Positions 1 through 11,640 are shown, numbered from the stretch's first letter. The stretch is 64,000 nt of DNA from Benincasa hispida (GCF_009727055.1 NC_052349.1:42143665-42207664); one strand, 5' to 3'. The notes: generated from the letters alone by a model not told the origin. Translations and numbers: made by a program.

Positions 1-1400
1 CTACTTTTCTTAAGGATGTTATCACAAAAGGTAGCAAGTAATTATGCACTAGAACTTCAAGTAATTCAACAAATGTATTATATACAACAAAACCATTAAT
101 CAAATCGAATTTCAAAGGCCATAGACACATAAAAAGGCCAAAATTTAGGAGCAGAGAGACATATTGGAGTGAAACCATAGCTGGCTTTCATTGAGACATT
201 TACACAAACAGTTGAGAAGCATAACATAAGAACAAAAATTTCATGCCAAAACACATAAAGTAACAACATGCCTCCAACATTGAAACATTTTCTTTACAAG
301 TTCACAAGGTTTTTAACCTCCTTCTCACAAAATCTCACCAATGCATGATTTTTACCATATAATCCTAAACCATATCTCATGTCAAAACACATAAAGTAAC
401 AACATGCCTCCAACATAATCATATGCACAACCAAACATTCTCAACAAGTCAATAAAGTCATATGCACCATATCACTTAATAACTCATTTACACATAAGCT
501 ATTACACTACTACATGACATCACAACATGCTATTATTTAGCCAAAACACATGATTCAAGATGATCAATATGTAGCCATAAATAATATATAAATTACAATA
601 GAAGCCCGAAACATGCTAACACACAACAAATAGACTCCAGAAGTAGAATTCCAATTGCACAACGCGTATAAAAGAACTTTTAAACTATTTGAAAGACTCC
701 CAAAGCAATTTTAAATCTCAATTCGGACACTTTGAATCAAGTCTAAACAAAACAGTCTCAATTCTTGCTGAAAAGTATTCGAAGAGCTTTGAAACTATTC
801 TGAATCCAAAAGAACCAAAATCCTTGCTAGTTAGTGTCCGAATTTGCTTAATCCTTGACCAATAGAAGGAAAACTTTGTTGTAAGCTACTGTGAGAGTCC
901 TAAATAATGTTGAAAAAGAATTTATCACCGTTGACTGCTAATGTCGTCACTATACTAACAAAGATGATATCTATCCACGAAGTTTTAAAGAAAAATATCA
1001 AAATACCTAAATCACGTGAACGATCGACGACATGAAGAATGATCGACGGACGGAGTGAAGAACGATCGACGGACGACGTGAAGAACAATCGACGGATGGC
1101 AAGGAAAGAAAGCTGATAACGAAGGGAAAGAGCGACGGCGATTTAGGGTTATATTATTTAGTGTCGGTGCGAAAGGTAAAGAAGAGAAGGAGTCGCGATT
1201 TAGAATTATATTATTTAATAAAATAAGAAACAAAACATTACACCTTTAATGTCGGTTTTAAACTGAAATTAAAGCCCATCTTTAATGTCGGTTTAAATCC
1301 AACATTAAAGATCTGTTATTTTTTAAAAAACAAAAAACCAACATTATACATCTGATTTCACTTTTTCCAACCGACATTAAAACCTGAATTTCTTCTAGTG
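1..1400. mobile_element. CACTA-type DNA transposon, one end (rest lies left of the window)
   Basis: Read on the minus strand from position 1400, the sequence begins CACTAGAAGAAATTCAGG, which has the diagnostic CACTA terminus. Just inside it the motif AATGTCGGTTT recurs in both orientations (about 1245-1260, 1281-1295, 1369-1382, with degenerate copies near 1300 and 1340), as expected of CACTA subterminal repeats that bind transposase. At 1400/1401 the sequence switches abruptly to LTR sequence that also occurs uninterrupted near 9997, so the element is inserted in that LTR. I found no opposite terminus inside 1-1400. The interior (1-1240) is AT-rich and I recognise no transposase domain in it. 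The 3-bp target duplication cannot be tested because the other end is outside. Confidence 0.72.
1015..1103. repeat. Short tandem repeat, about 22-24 bp, four copies
   Basis: Four imperfect units built on GAACGATCGACGGACG followed by a GTGAA-like linker lie end to end. The repetitive minus-strand peptides of this stretch come from this repeat and are not evidence of a gene. It lies inside the CACTA interior. Confidence 0.6.
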
Positions 1401-2455
1401 TGATTTGAAATGTTCAAATTGACAATAGGTAATTTGATTATATATGATATGATTGGTGTGATGTATGAGATACATCAAGTGGAGGATTAATGTAAATGGG
1501 ATTTACCTTAAGTACCATGAAATAGAAAGAAAAAAAAAAGCTATGGTTTATATGTTTCATGAAGTGAAATATTAAAGCTATAGGTTATAAATATAATATG
1601 GTAAGCTAGTTATCATACATATTTATAATAATATTAATTATTTGGATAATTATCTCTTTTTCTCTAATAACCAATTGAGTGGGAGGTTATTGGTAATTTC
1701 ATAGTAACTGTGAGATAAAAGAAAAAATGATTTCCTAAATTTAGTAGTTGTTGAATTAAGATTTCTATTCTGGGAAAGATCTCACGCAGATGTTGTCAAG
1801 TGAATGAGATTCACTAAAAGACAGCTGAAGGGAGACTAGACGATCTTCGAGTGACATTATACGATAGCTCACTCAACTGATCGATAGCTAAAAGATCGTG
1901 GAGCTTTTGCTACACGATCGTGGAGCTTCTTCTAAACGATTGGGCATCGTCTATGCGATAGATCTCTGTCATCTCCCACTTGCTCAATCGTTTACAAGAT
2001 TGTTGTTCCTCCAGTCTCGTCCTCTAACTAAGTCCACACAGAGCCCACACTTCTGGATTTTCACACTGAGAATACCAAGGTAGCCATTGTGGTGGTATCG
2101 TACTCAACTCGACATGTTCAAGGTTTTTGAAGGTCGTTCGCTGTGTTTGTGGTTTTGTAGTTCATTGTGTTTGTGATTGTTGCGATCGTGTTGTGTTGCG
2201 GTCATAGTGTTCGAGTGTTCAGGTTTGTTGTCTTGCTAGTTGGATGAGCGTTTGTGATCAAGGGTGTTGAAGATGAGTCTTCAAAGGTATGTAAAATTCT
2301 ATCCCTTGATCTTATGTAAAGCATGCTATAATTTTGTTTTATGCATAGCCTGTATGTTTCTGTTTATTGATTGTAATTGTTTATGTTCAAATAGGAACGA
2401 AATTTGGAATGATCATTTTGTTGCTCATGGAAATCCTCATATCCGATTTCCTTCA
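1401..2455 (+). mobile_element. Copia-1 5' LTR, right half (left half displaced by CACTA insertion)
   Basis: This stretch is collinear with 9997-11062 of the 3' LTR described below, from TGATTTGAAATGTTCAAATT to the terminal CCTTCA. It ends in CA at 2454-2455, directly before a primer-binding site. A TATA-like stretch (TTATAAATATAA, about 1587-1598) is a plausible LTR promoter. The two LTR copies differ by many substitutions and small indels, so the insertion is not recent. The missing left half (equivalent to 8962-9996) should lie beyond the CACTA element outside the window. Confidence 0.85.
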
Positions 2456-2457
2456 AT

Positions 2458-2471
2458 TGGTATCAGAGCCA
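2458..2471 (+). promoter_or_regulatory. Primer-binding site, initiator-Met tRNA type
   Basis: TGGTATCAGAGCCA begins three bases after the LTR end. It is complementary to the 3' end of plant initiator methionine tRNA, the usual minus-strand primer for plant Copia elements. It fixes both the LTR boundary and the element's orientation. Confidence 0.88.
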
Positions 2472-2799
2472 AGGTGTTCTAATATTCTAAATTTCACTTC
2501 TGTGTTGAACTTCTTTTACAGTCGTGGTGGGTTTTTTGCATTGCGTTTAATTGTTAAATGTATTTATGGATGGCATTGATGAATGTTTACCAGTTAATTG
2601 CCTCTATTTAAAGCTTTCTTTAAATTACAAAATGTTAATTTGTAAGGGTCCCTGTGTTTTTTGGCATAATTAACATGCAATCGAGTCTGTAATTCAAAGT
2701 GTTTGAGTTGGTTGAGTCGTTCGTGATGAATTTTTGAAGCATGAAGATGCGGTTCTCAACGAAGAAGAAAACCAAGAGTTGGTTGTGTTGTGTAGCCTC

Positions 2800-3340
2800 A
2801 GGTAAACGATCGTTAGGATTTGACTAAACAATCATGTAGATTTTTCTATGCGATCTTGTAGTATTTACTAAACAATCGTTTAGCTAATGCTAAACGATGG
2901 GGGAAATCGTTTACTCTATCGCGTAGCTTTGGTTGCCTGATCGCATAGACGCTGGAGGTAAACGATCGAGTGGGAGCATATGATGCTCATCATTTAGAAA
3001 AAGGTGAGCGCTAAACGATCTTGTAGTTAGCATGCTCATCGCATAGTCACTAACTACACGATCATATGGTATATGATATGAAGGCACTTGCTCAGTGATC
3101 GTTTAAACGATTGTCTTCACCGCATCGTAGTCATTTAGATGATCGTATAAGGCTTGTATTGTGGAGCGCGCTACACGATCACGTACCTCATGCTTCATCG
3201 CATAGTAAAAGGTACAAAATCGTTTCTAAACGATCGTTTAGTTCTGAGTAAAGCGTTTACTCTTTCGTGTAGACGATCGCAGGGAAGTTTAGTACACGAT
3301 CAGTGGAGACGTGTTGCTTTGCCTAGACGGTTTAAGACCC
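2800..3340. repeat. Array of CGATCG / AAACGATCGTTTA palindromic words (leader copy)
   Basis: Words such as AAACGATCG, ACACGATC, CGATCGTTTA and ATCGCATAG recur every 15-40 bases with variable spacers. The same vocabulary appears in the flanking LTRs (about 1835-1970 and 10425-10610) and, more densely, at 40985-41335 in a related Copia LTR. It is not a regular-period satellite, since spacing and order vary. Function is unknown. Confidence 0.65.
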
Positions 3341-4423
3341 GATTCGCCTGTTGAACCGGAGACTCTTTGCATTTGTAATAGTTAGCTTTTAGTTTTGAGG
3401 ATTTGAGGCAATTTTTTCCGGTTCATCAACTTTATTATACATGACATGTATGTGGTTTATATGGCAAAGTGTTTGACATATAGTTTTGAAATCCACCTTA
3501 GGTTGTGCAATTATTCATGCATCATATATTATGAGTGTTATAATATGGCATGAAGAAATTACAAGAAAGCATGTGCATGCATCATGAAAATATAAGAGTT
3601 ATATTTATGCATGTAAGCATATTCATGCATCATCTTTATATTATAAGCATTATAGTATAAGGGTGAATGGAAGCAAGTTTTGCTTGGTTAGTTGCTATTT
3701 TGTATAAGTGTTATATAAAAAGGCTACAATGAATGAACAATGCGTGGAGCACGACATTTAGGCTGTTTATAAAAGTTATGAATGCCTTTCATGTGTTTGC
3801 TTTGCGTTGTGAATGTTTTTGTTGTTGCTGTTATAAGTGTTATAAAAGAAATTAGAACTAAAATCAATAAGAAAGAGTTGCATGCAAACTGAGGATGAAT
3901 TCATGTTTTAAAAGGGTTTTAAAATTGGATTGAGATAAACCTAAGTTCAAGGTTATAATGAAATTAACAACCTAGTTTATCTTTTTAAATCGATTTAATG
4001 GGATTAAATTGATTGGCAAAAAAGATTAAAATTGTATTAGATCTATCTATAAGGGACCTTTTGTCTAAGGCGGGTTCTGTCTAGGCTCGGGTACTTAAGC
4101 TGACGGAAACAGAACACCCCTACCTGGGAACCTACTTGGAAAGGTGAATTAGATAGATTTTCTGCAAGCATACGACAGTTGGTCAAAGACTCCGTTAAAG
4201 AGTTTAATGGATGATGATCAAAAGTTGTTCAACTATCCAAGGTAAAAGTTAATCTTGGGCAAACCTAAGAAGTCACTTAGTTAAAATTCTTAGCCGTGTT
4301 TTTTCTGAGTAAACTAAACCCTAGGTTATAAAATACTCAGTGGGAGGAAGAGATGCACCTAATATGTTAATGATTCCACTCATGTTTCTCTCTGAATGTT
4401 CATACCCTAAGATTCATGCTTGG

Positions 4424-4810
4424 CCTCGTGGTACCCTGGGAGCATCCCCCTTCGGATGGTGTTTGCATGAGTCAATATCAAGGTGGATGGAGAGAGTGTT
4501 TATAGTAAGTGGGTGAAGGGTGTGTGTCAACACGTCCTACGTGCTCTGTCATTGGTTTGCACAGATCATTCTATACTCCCTCGTGGTGTCCTAAGAGCGT
4601 CCCCTTCGGATGGGTTTTGTGCAGTTGGTCAAGATCAAGATGGACCAGAGAGAGTGTTTATAGTAAGTGGGTGAAGGGTGTGTGTCAACACATCCTATGG
4701 TCTCTGTCATTGGTTCGCACCGTGAGATCATTTTGTACTCACTCGTGGCGCCCTAAGAGCGTCCCCCTTCGGATGGGTTTTATGCAGTTGGTCAAGATCA
4801 AGGTGAACTC
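4424..4810 (+). repeat. Tandem repeat of about 155-162 bp, about 2.4 copies
   Basis: Three copies of a block containing CTCGTGG, a C-rich CCCCTTCGGATGG core and GGTCAAGATCAAG-like sequence start near 4424, 4579 and 4741. The first two continue through a shared stretch including AGAGAGTGTTTATAGTAAGT and GGGTGAAGGGTGTGTGTCAA. Overlapping reading frames across it are a by-product of the repeat. Confidence 0.75.
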
Positions 4811-5185
4811 CAGAAATAGATAAGGTCGCTTTAGTTTTTGCCCTAGTTAGATTTTTTTCCTTCGGATTGGCTGCTTGGGGCATAACTCAAGGGCCTAAAA
4901 TGGCGGGTCACATTTACGGGAAATTGTTAAGTAAGTTAATGATTTCTTGACCAAATCAATGGTGGCTAGTTGTTATAGGAGCAAGAGTTGTTATAGTATT
5001 AATGGGTGGTTGAGAATTTCTAAATTCAGAGGAGGAATAATTGACCTCCCTTCAAAGGCTTTTGTTCTAAACCTTTGAAGCGTCATTGCAAAACTAGATG
5101 TCACACGGGGTTCATGTTAGTTTTGCTAAACCGTATTAGATGTTATATATTTTTCAACGGGTATTTGCTTAAAACCTAACGTCTG

Positions 5186-5700
5186 TCAATGTGTTTTTTG
5201 TTTTCAGTAACGTGTTTGTATTTCCATTTAATGCCTCTAATTTGACCGATTACATACAGTGGAAAGAGTCTTGTAAAACGTATTTCGTGGTAAACGACCT
5301 CGAATTTGTCATGGTTGAGGAATGTTCTTAAGTCCGGACCCTTGATGTATCCGAAGTGTTCGTAATGCATATGAGGCGTGGATGAAAGCTAATTCATTGG
5401 TCTGACTTCACATATTGGCTAGCATACCTGATGTTTTGGCCAAAAGGGTTGAGAACATGGTCATTGCACGCAAGATCATGGACTCATTGCAAGATTTGTT
5501 TGAACGTCATTTCTTACTTTTTGAGCACAAGGGGATGGATGACAAAACAAGTAGTGTTAGTTCCTAAGTTAAACTCCAGGAAGAGGAAGCAAGTGTTGTT
5601 GACTCTGTTACAATTCATAGAAGAGAAATGTTCTCTAACATGGAACTTGGAGTTTATTTAGGTTCTGATACTGATCCCACTACTCTCCAAAAGAGAAGGA
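5186..5700 (+). pseudogene. Copia-1 gag remnant
   Basis: Around 5425-5505 the frame reads PDVLAKRVENMVIARKIMDS and continues with LQDLFER, matching the UBN2-type Copia gag core. The reading frame is broken before and after. No CX2CX4HX4C zinc knuckle can be found between this block and the protease, so the nucleocapsid part is missing. The protein would form the virus-like particle in an intact element; this copy cannot. Confidence 0.65.
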
Positions 5701-7230
5701 TGTCTAAAGACAGTAAGTGTGATTTATTGTTCTTGGAGATGTGTTTGGTAGAGAATGATGATTCTGCCTGGATCCTTGATTCAAGTGCTACCAACCATGT
5801 CAGTTCCTCTTACCAAGGATTCAGTTCCTGGCAAACGTTGCCAGAGGGAGAGTTGACTCTATGAGTCGGTACTGGTGAGGTTGTTTCAGTTGTTGCTGTA
5901 GGCAGGCTAAAGTTATTTTTTGACAAGAAATGTTATCTGTTACTAGATAATGTTATCATAGTTCCTCATATTAAGAGGAACTTAATCTCAGTTTCTTGTA
6001 TCATTGAACAAGGTTATACTATTTCTTTTCTGAGAATAAAGTGTTTATTTTCAAGAATAGAATGGAGATTGGTTTTGGTTCAATGGAAAGTAACTTGTAT
6101 GTACTAAGGCTGTTAGTCATAAAAGCCTTGTTTCACACTAAAATATTCAGTACAGCAACAACAGCTAAAAGACCAAAGGTTTCTCCTAAGGAAAACGCTT
6201 ATCTTTGGCATCTAAGGTTATGTCACATCAACCTCAATAGGATTGAGCAATTGGTGAAAAGTTAGAAGAAAACTCCTTGTAGATGTGTTAATCATGCCTC
6301 GAAGGCAAGATAACCAAATGACCTTTTACTGAAAAAGATTACAGGGCCAAGGAAGCCTTAGAGCTTATACATTCTGACCTCTATGGTCTGATGAATGTTA
6401 GGGCTTAAGGTGGGCATGAATATTTCATCTCTTTCATAGATGATTATTCAAGGTACGAGTATCTCTACCTAATGCAACGTAAGTCTGAAGCCCTTGACAA
6501 GTTCAAGGAGTATAAGGCTGAAGTAGAAAACTTATTAGGTAAGAAGATAAAGCACTACAATTTGATTGTGGTGGAGAGTATATGGACCTCCAATTCCAGA
6601 ATTATATGATAGAACATAGGATTGCGTCCCAACTCTCGGCCCCTGGTACACCTCAGAAAAATGGTGTATCAGAAAAAAGAAACAGAACCTTGTTGGACAT
6701 GGTTCAGTCTATAATGAGTTATGCTCATCTTCCAAACACGTTTTGGGGTTTTGCAGTGGAGACTGCATGCTACATTCTGAACAACGTTCCCTTGAAAAGT
6801 GTTACTGAAACACCTTTTGAGTTGTGGAGAGGCCGTAAAGGTAGTTTACACCACTTCAGGATTTAGGGGTGTCTAGCACATGTGCTTATGACTAACCCGA
6901 AGAAGTTGGAACCGCGTTCAAAAGTTTGCCTATTTGTAGGCTACTCCATGGAAACAAGGGGTGGATACTTCTATGATCCGAGTGAGAACAAAGTGTTTAT
7001 TTCTACAAATTTTATCTTCTTTGAAGAAGACCACATCTAGGATCATAAGCCAAGAAGTAAACTTGTTTTACGTGAGATTTCTAGTGAGACTGAGACTACT
7101 GAGGGTTCAACAAGAGTTATTGAACAGGTCGATAGATCAACAAGAGTTGTTGAGGTCGGTGCATCTAGTCAACCAACTCAAGAGTTGAAACTACCTCGAC
7201 GTAGTAGGAGGGTTATGAACCTACCAAATC
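5701..7230 (+). pseudogene. Copia-1 protease and integrase remnant
   Basis: The frame at 5760-5860 reads WILDSSATNHV, the Copia protease active-site region with the Asp kept but the following Gly (normally DSGAT) changed to Ser. A GAG-pre-integrase block follows (YLWHLRLCHINLNRIEQL, 6200-6260), then integrase core sequence (SQLSAPGTPQKNGVSEKRNR at about 6617-6680 and LLDMVQSIMSYAHLPNTFWG at 6692-6750). In-frame stops occur at about 5862, 6262, 6404 and 6864, with frameshifts near 6555 and 6960. Order protease-integrase before RT identifies Ty1/copia. Non-functional. Confidence 0.85.
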
Positions 7231-8853
7231 GCTACATGAGATTGACTAAAGCCCAAAACGTCATTTCTAATGATGGGGTCGAGGATCCATTGTCTTTTAA
7301 GAAAGCAATGAAGGATGTTGACAAGGATGAATAGATTAAAGCTATGAACCTGGAGATGGAGTCTATGTACTTCAATAACGTCTGAGAGCTTGTGGATCCA
7401 CCTGACTGGTAAGACCTATAGGGTGTAAGTAGATCTATAAGTGAAAGCGAGGTGTAGATGGAAAGGTGCAAACCTTTAAGGTTAGATTCATGGAAAAGGG
7501 TTATACTCAGGTTGAGGGAGTGGACTGTGAGGAAACTTTCTCACCTATTGTTATGCTCAAGTCTATCAAGATACTCCTGTCCATAGCCACATTTTATGAT
7601 TATGAGATATGGAAAATGGACGTCAAGACTGCCTTTCTTGATGGTAATCTTGAGGACACCATCTACATGACTCAACCAGAGTCGTAGTTCTAGATCAAGA
7701 GAATAAAGTTTATAAGCTTAATAAGTCCATTTATGGGCTGAAACAAGCGTCTAGATCATGGAACATTAGATTTGGCAATGCGGTCAAGTCATTTGGCTTT
7801 GATCAGAACGTTGATGAACTTTGTGTTTACAAGAAGATCATCAACCACTCAGTAGCTTTCCTGGTACGTATGTGGATGATATCCTACTCATTGGGAATGA
7901 TGTAGGATTTTTTACTGACATTAAAAAGTGGCTAGCTACCCAGTTCCAAATGAAAGATTTGGGTGAGGCATAGTATGTTCTAGGGATCCAGATCATTTGA
8001 GATCGTAAGAACAAGTGGTTAGCCTTGTTTCAGGCATCGTACATCGATCAAATGTTTATCAGGTGCAGGATGCAAGATTCCAATAAGGGTTTGTTACCTT
8101 TCAGGCATTGGATCGTTTTGTCTAAGGATCAATTTCTTAAGACACCTCAAGAAGTTGAAGAGATGAACCGGTTCCCAATGTTTCAGCTGTTGGAAGCTTA
8201 ATGTATGCAATGTTTGTACCAGACCCGACATTTGCTATGCAGTAGGGATTGTCAGTCGATATAAGTCCAATCCAGGATTTGATCACTGGACGACAGTCAA
8301 GACAATCCTCAAGTATCTTTGAAGAACGAGGAACTACATGCTCGTGTATGGAGATAAGAATTTGATCCTTACAAGATAAACAGACTCTGACTTTCAAACC
8401 AATAGAGATTCTCGTAAATCGACATCGGGTTTAGTGTTCGCTCTGAATGGAGGAGCTGTAGTGTGGCGAAACATCAAGCAAAGATGCATCGCAGACTCCA
8501 CTATGGAAGCCAAATACATAGCAGTTTGTGAAGCAACTAAGAAGGCTATTTGGCTGAGGAAATTTCTTACAGATTTGGAAGTTGTTCCAAATATGGATTT
8601 GCCAATCACTCTTTATTGTGATAACAGCGGGGCTGTGGCAAATTCGAAGGAACCTCAGAGTCATCGTCGAGGCAAGCATATATAGTGGAAATACCACTTG
8701 ATCAAGGAGATTGTGCATCGCGGTGATGTGATAGTCATGAAGATCGCATCGGAGCATAACATTGCTGATCCATTTACAAAGGCTCTCACGGCTAAAGTGT
8801 TCGAGGGTCACTTAAAGAGTCTGGGTCTGCGGGACATGCGGCATATTGTCTAG
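7231..8853 (+). pseudogene. Copia-1 reverse transcriptase and RNase H remnant
   Basis: RT blocks include GVDCEETFSPIVMLKSIKIL and WKMDVKTAFLDGN (7520-7645), IYGLKQASRSWN-like sequence (7730-7765) and the catalytic YVDD at 7869-7880, which needs a frameshift to join its surroundings. RNase H follows (8434-8850) with IADSTMEAKYIAVCEATKKA and HNIADPFTKALTAKVFEGHL, ending at the TAG 8851-8853. Stops and frameshifts at about 7332, 7383, 7687, 7870 and 8180 make it inactive. The RNase H stretch is the best-preserved coding part. Confidence 0.88.
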
Positions 8854-8948
8854 GGCAAATGAGAGATGGTACTGGGATATGTTCTAGTTTATTGTATATT
8901 ATACATGTATTTATCTTGTATTGTACATTAGTCTCCCGAGACATTAGA

Positions 8949-8961
8949 ACAAGTAGGAGAT
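8949..8961 (+). promoter_or_regulatory. Polypurine tract of Copia-1
   Basis: The purine-rich run ACAAGTAGGAGAT lies immediately before the TGTTGGG start of the 3' LTR, where plus-strand DNA synthesis is primed in LTR retrotransposons. Confidence 0.7.
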
Positions 8962-11062
8962 TGTTGGGATTGGTGTCTTAATTCTTCCGAAGTCTCATAG
9001 TTTGTAATTTATACACATTGTTATGAATAAAATAAGGGCTATTTTATCTAGCATTTACTCATATCCAATAAACAAAGCTCCATGGTTATTGTATATAAAC
9101 TTAAGCATGTATATGAGATATACAAGTGGATCATGCCTTAAGTAATAACTTAAATAGGTCTGTAGTATGAGGATTAATGAGGGATACCTGATCCTGGTGA
9201 CACTACGAATACGACCCACTTTATAGAGGTTTGCAAGTGTTGTGAACTACTGTAGATGGTAAATCCTGACCATTCATATAGAGACATGTGAGCGGGGGTG
9301 TACTATACAAAGAGTTTGTATAAGACCACACCATAAGATGACTAGTCTTTGTATATAATGTTCTTGATAGTGGAGACTTACATCTCACCTAAACGACCAT
9401 AGGTGACATGACCTCAATACTGAGTGTTTTGGGAACTTCTACCTTTGAAGGCGGTCCTTTGATTAGTATAGGTGAGAGTGGCCAGATTGCCAACTCAACA
9501 TGCCTACCTTTTGGGGGATTTTTCTGATTTGGGAGCTGGCAACTCAGTTACACAAGATGGAATTCACTCCTTCCCCGAAGCAGGGGTAAGTAGATAGATT
9601 GCTCCCTTAAAGGCTGATTCAGGGGCATGAACATAGTGGCCACAGCTTTTCTTTGGAAGAGAGGACTCAGTCATAGTAGGACTATGACTTATGTTCATTA
9701 GAGGGATTAGTGGTACTTAAGGAGTTAGATGTAACTATAAGGCATAACGGTTATTGGCCCAGCTTCTGTGAAGGGATATCACATTGTTGATTGGTTTATA
9801 TGGACAAATAATATATTTGTGGTAAAGAGAGTTCAATTGTCGGTCTTTACTAGAGTGTCTGATAGTTAACGGATGGTGGATCCCGTGACTAAAGAGTTTA
9901 GTTAGTTACTCACGTACCATTGGAGCTTTGAGCTACAGGTCCATAAGATCCCCTTAGTAGCTCAATGTATTCAAGTTGAGAATCAGTTCTTAGTGTTGAT
10001 TTGAAATGTTCAAATTGAAAAGAGGTAATTCGATTATATATGATATGATCGGTGTAATGTATGAGATACATCAAGTGAAGGATTAATGTAAATGATATTT
10101 ATCTTAAGTACCATGAAATAGAAAAGGAGCTATGGTTTATATGTTTCATGAGGTGAAATATTAAAGCTATAGGTTATAAATATAATATGATAAGCTAGTT
10201 ATCATACATATTTATAATAATATTAATTATTTGGATAATTATCTCTTTTTCTCTAATAACCAATTGAGTGAGAGGTTATTGGTAGTTTCATGGTAACCGT
10301 GAGATAAAAGAAAAAATGATTTCCTAAATTTAGTAGTTGTTGAATTGAGATTTTTATTCTGGGAAAGATCTCATGTAGATGTTGTCAAGTGAATGAGATT
10401 TACTAAACAATAGTTAAAGAGAGACTAGACGATCATGGAGCAACATTATACGATAGTTCACTCAGCTAGCCGATAGCTAAATGATCACGGAGATTTTGCT
10501 AAATGATCGCGAAGCTTTTGCTAAACGATCGCGAAGCTTCTTCTAAACGATTAGGCATCGTTTATGCGATAGACCTCTGTCTTCTCCCACTTGCTCAATC
10601 GTTTACACGATTGTTGTTCCTCTGGTCTCGTCCTCTAACTAAATCCACACAGCCCACACTTCTGGATTCTCACACCGAGAATACCCAGGTAGCCATTGTG
10701 GTGGTGTCGTACTCAACTCGACATGTTTGAGGTTTTTTGAGTTTGTTCGTTGTGTTCATGGTCTTGGAGTTTGTTGTGTTCGTGATTATTGTGATCGTGC
10801 TGTGTTGCGGTCTTAGTGTTCAAGCATTCGGGTTTTCTGTCTTACTGGTTGGACAAGCATTCGTGATCAAGGGTGTTGAAGATGAGTCTTCAAAGGTATG
10901 TAAATTCTATCCTTTGATCTTATATAAAGCATGTTTAATTTCGTTTTATGCATAGTTTGTATGTTTCTGTTTGTTAATTGTAATTGTTTATGTTCAAATA
11001 CGAATGAAATTTGGAATGATCATGTCGCTGCTCATGGAAATCCTCATATCCGATTTCCTTCA
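8962..11062 (+). mobile_element. Copia-1 3' LTR, 2101 bp
   Basis: It starts TGTTGGGATTGG after the polypurine tract and ends CCTTCA, matching the end of the 5' LTR. Its right half (9997-11062) is collinear with 1401-2455. Its left half is related, in reverse complement, to 41340-42784, the LTR of another Copia copy. A TATA-like element lies at about 10175-10190. Beyond 11062 the sequence changes to Ty3/gypsy gag, so this Copia inserted into an older Ty3 element. The target-site duplication cannot be tested because the left LTR start is displaced out of the window. Confidence 0.87.
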
Positions 11063-11640
11063 AACATTATATGAGTATTTCAAAGGAAATATGACCCTTG
11101 CAAAAATACGTATAATTCAGAGTAGAAAGACCATCCTAACTTCAAATGGGGCAGTCAAGGGGAAATGACAACAGAAATCATAATCAGCAGTTATCCTCAT
11201 CTTCAAGTATGTCCCTTGAAGACATAGTTAAATCCTTTGCTGATAATGCTCTGAAATTTCAATAGGAAATCCATCAGTTGTAGAAGGATTCCATTCAATT
11301 TCAGCAAGAAACCAGGACGGGGTTGAATAACCTTGGTCTATAAATCACCCAGCTTGCAACTACAATCAACAAAATGTAGATTGTCTTCAGGTAAGCTTTC
11401 AACTCAACCTGACCATCACAACATAAGTGTCATTACCTTGAGAAGTGGTAAGGTGCTTCCCTCTATGACCCCACCACCAGTTGCTACTTCAGTTTCTCTT
11501 TTTGTGGAAAACCCGATTGAGGTATATAATAGTGAAGATGCCCAAATCACTCAGGTAAATACCAATTCTCCATCTTCTTCTGATTCAATTGTTCCTAAGG
11601 CCCCTTTTCCCAAAAGCAAGCAAAGGTAGATGTTATTGTT
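11063..11640 (+). pseudogene. Ty3/gypsy-1 gag C-terminal remnant
   Basis: In broken frames the segment reads blocks such as TGLNNLGL and later STQPDHHNISVITLRSGKVL (about 11400-11460). The last resembles the conserved TLRSGK box at the gag-protease junction of plant Ty3 elements with the Athila-type arrangement. A Pro/Ser-rich tail follows. Several in-frame stops are present. Its left part was cut off by the Copia-1 insertion at 11062/11063. Confidence 0.7.

Larger units (their letters stand above)
2472..5185 (+). other. Copia-1 untranslated leader (2.7 kb)
   Basis: Between the primer-binding site and the gag remnant I see no conserved reading frame. The leader holds a CGATCG-rich array (2800-3340), an AT-rich stretch with recurring ATGCATG-like words (about 3470-3660), and a tandem repeat (4424-4810). 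The end of the leader (about 4870-5060) resembles 57880-58110, upstream of the gag of the other plus-strand Copia, which supports its identity as leader rather than unrelated insertion. Confidence 0.6.

Noticed and set aside
900..1233. Minus-strand ORFs with repeated DRSS/HPSIVLHVV-like peptides
   Set aside because: They translate a short tandem repeat within the CACTA interior.
5176..5370. Minus-strand ORF of 64 codons
   Set aside because: It lies opposite the start of the Copia-1 gag remnant and is a shadow.
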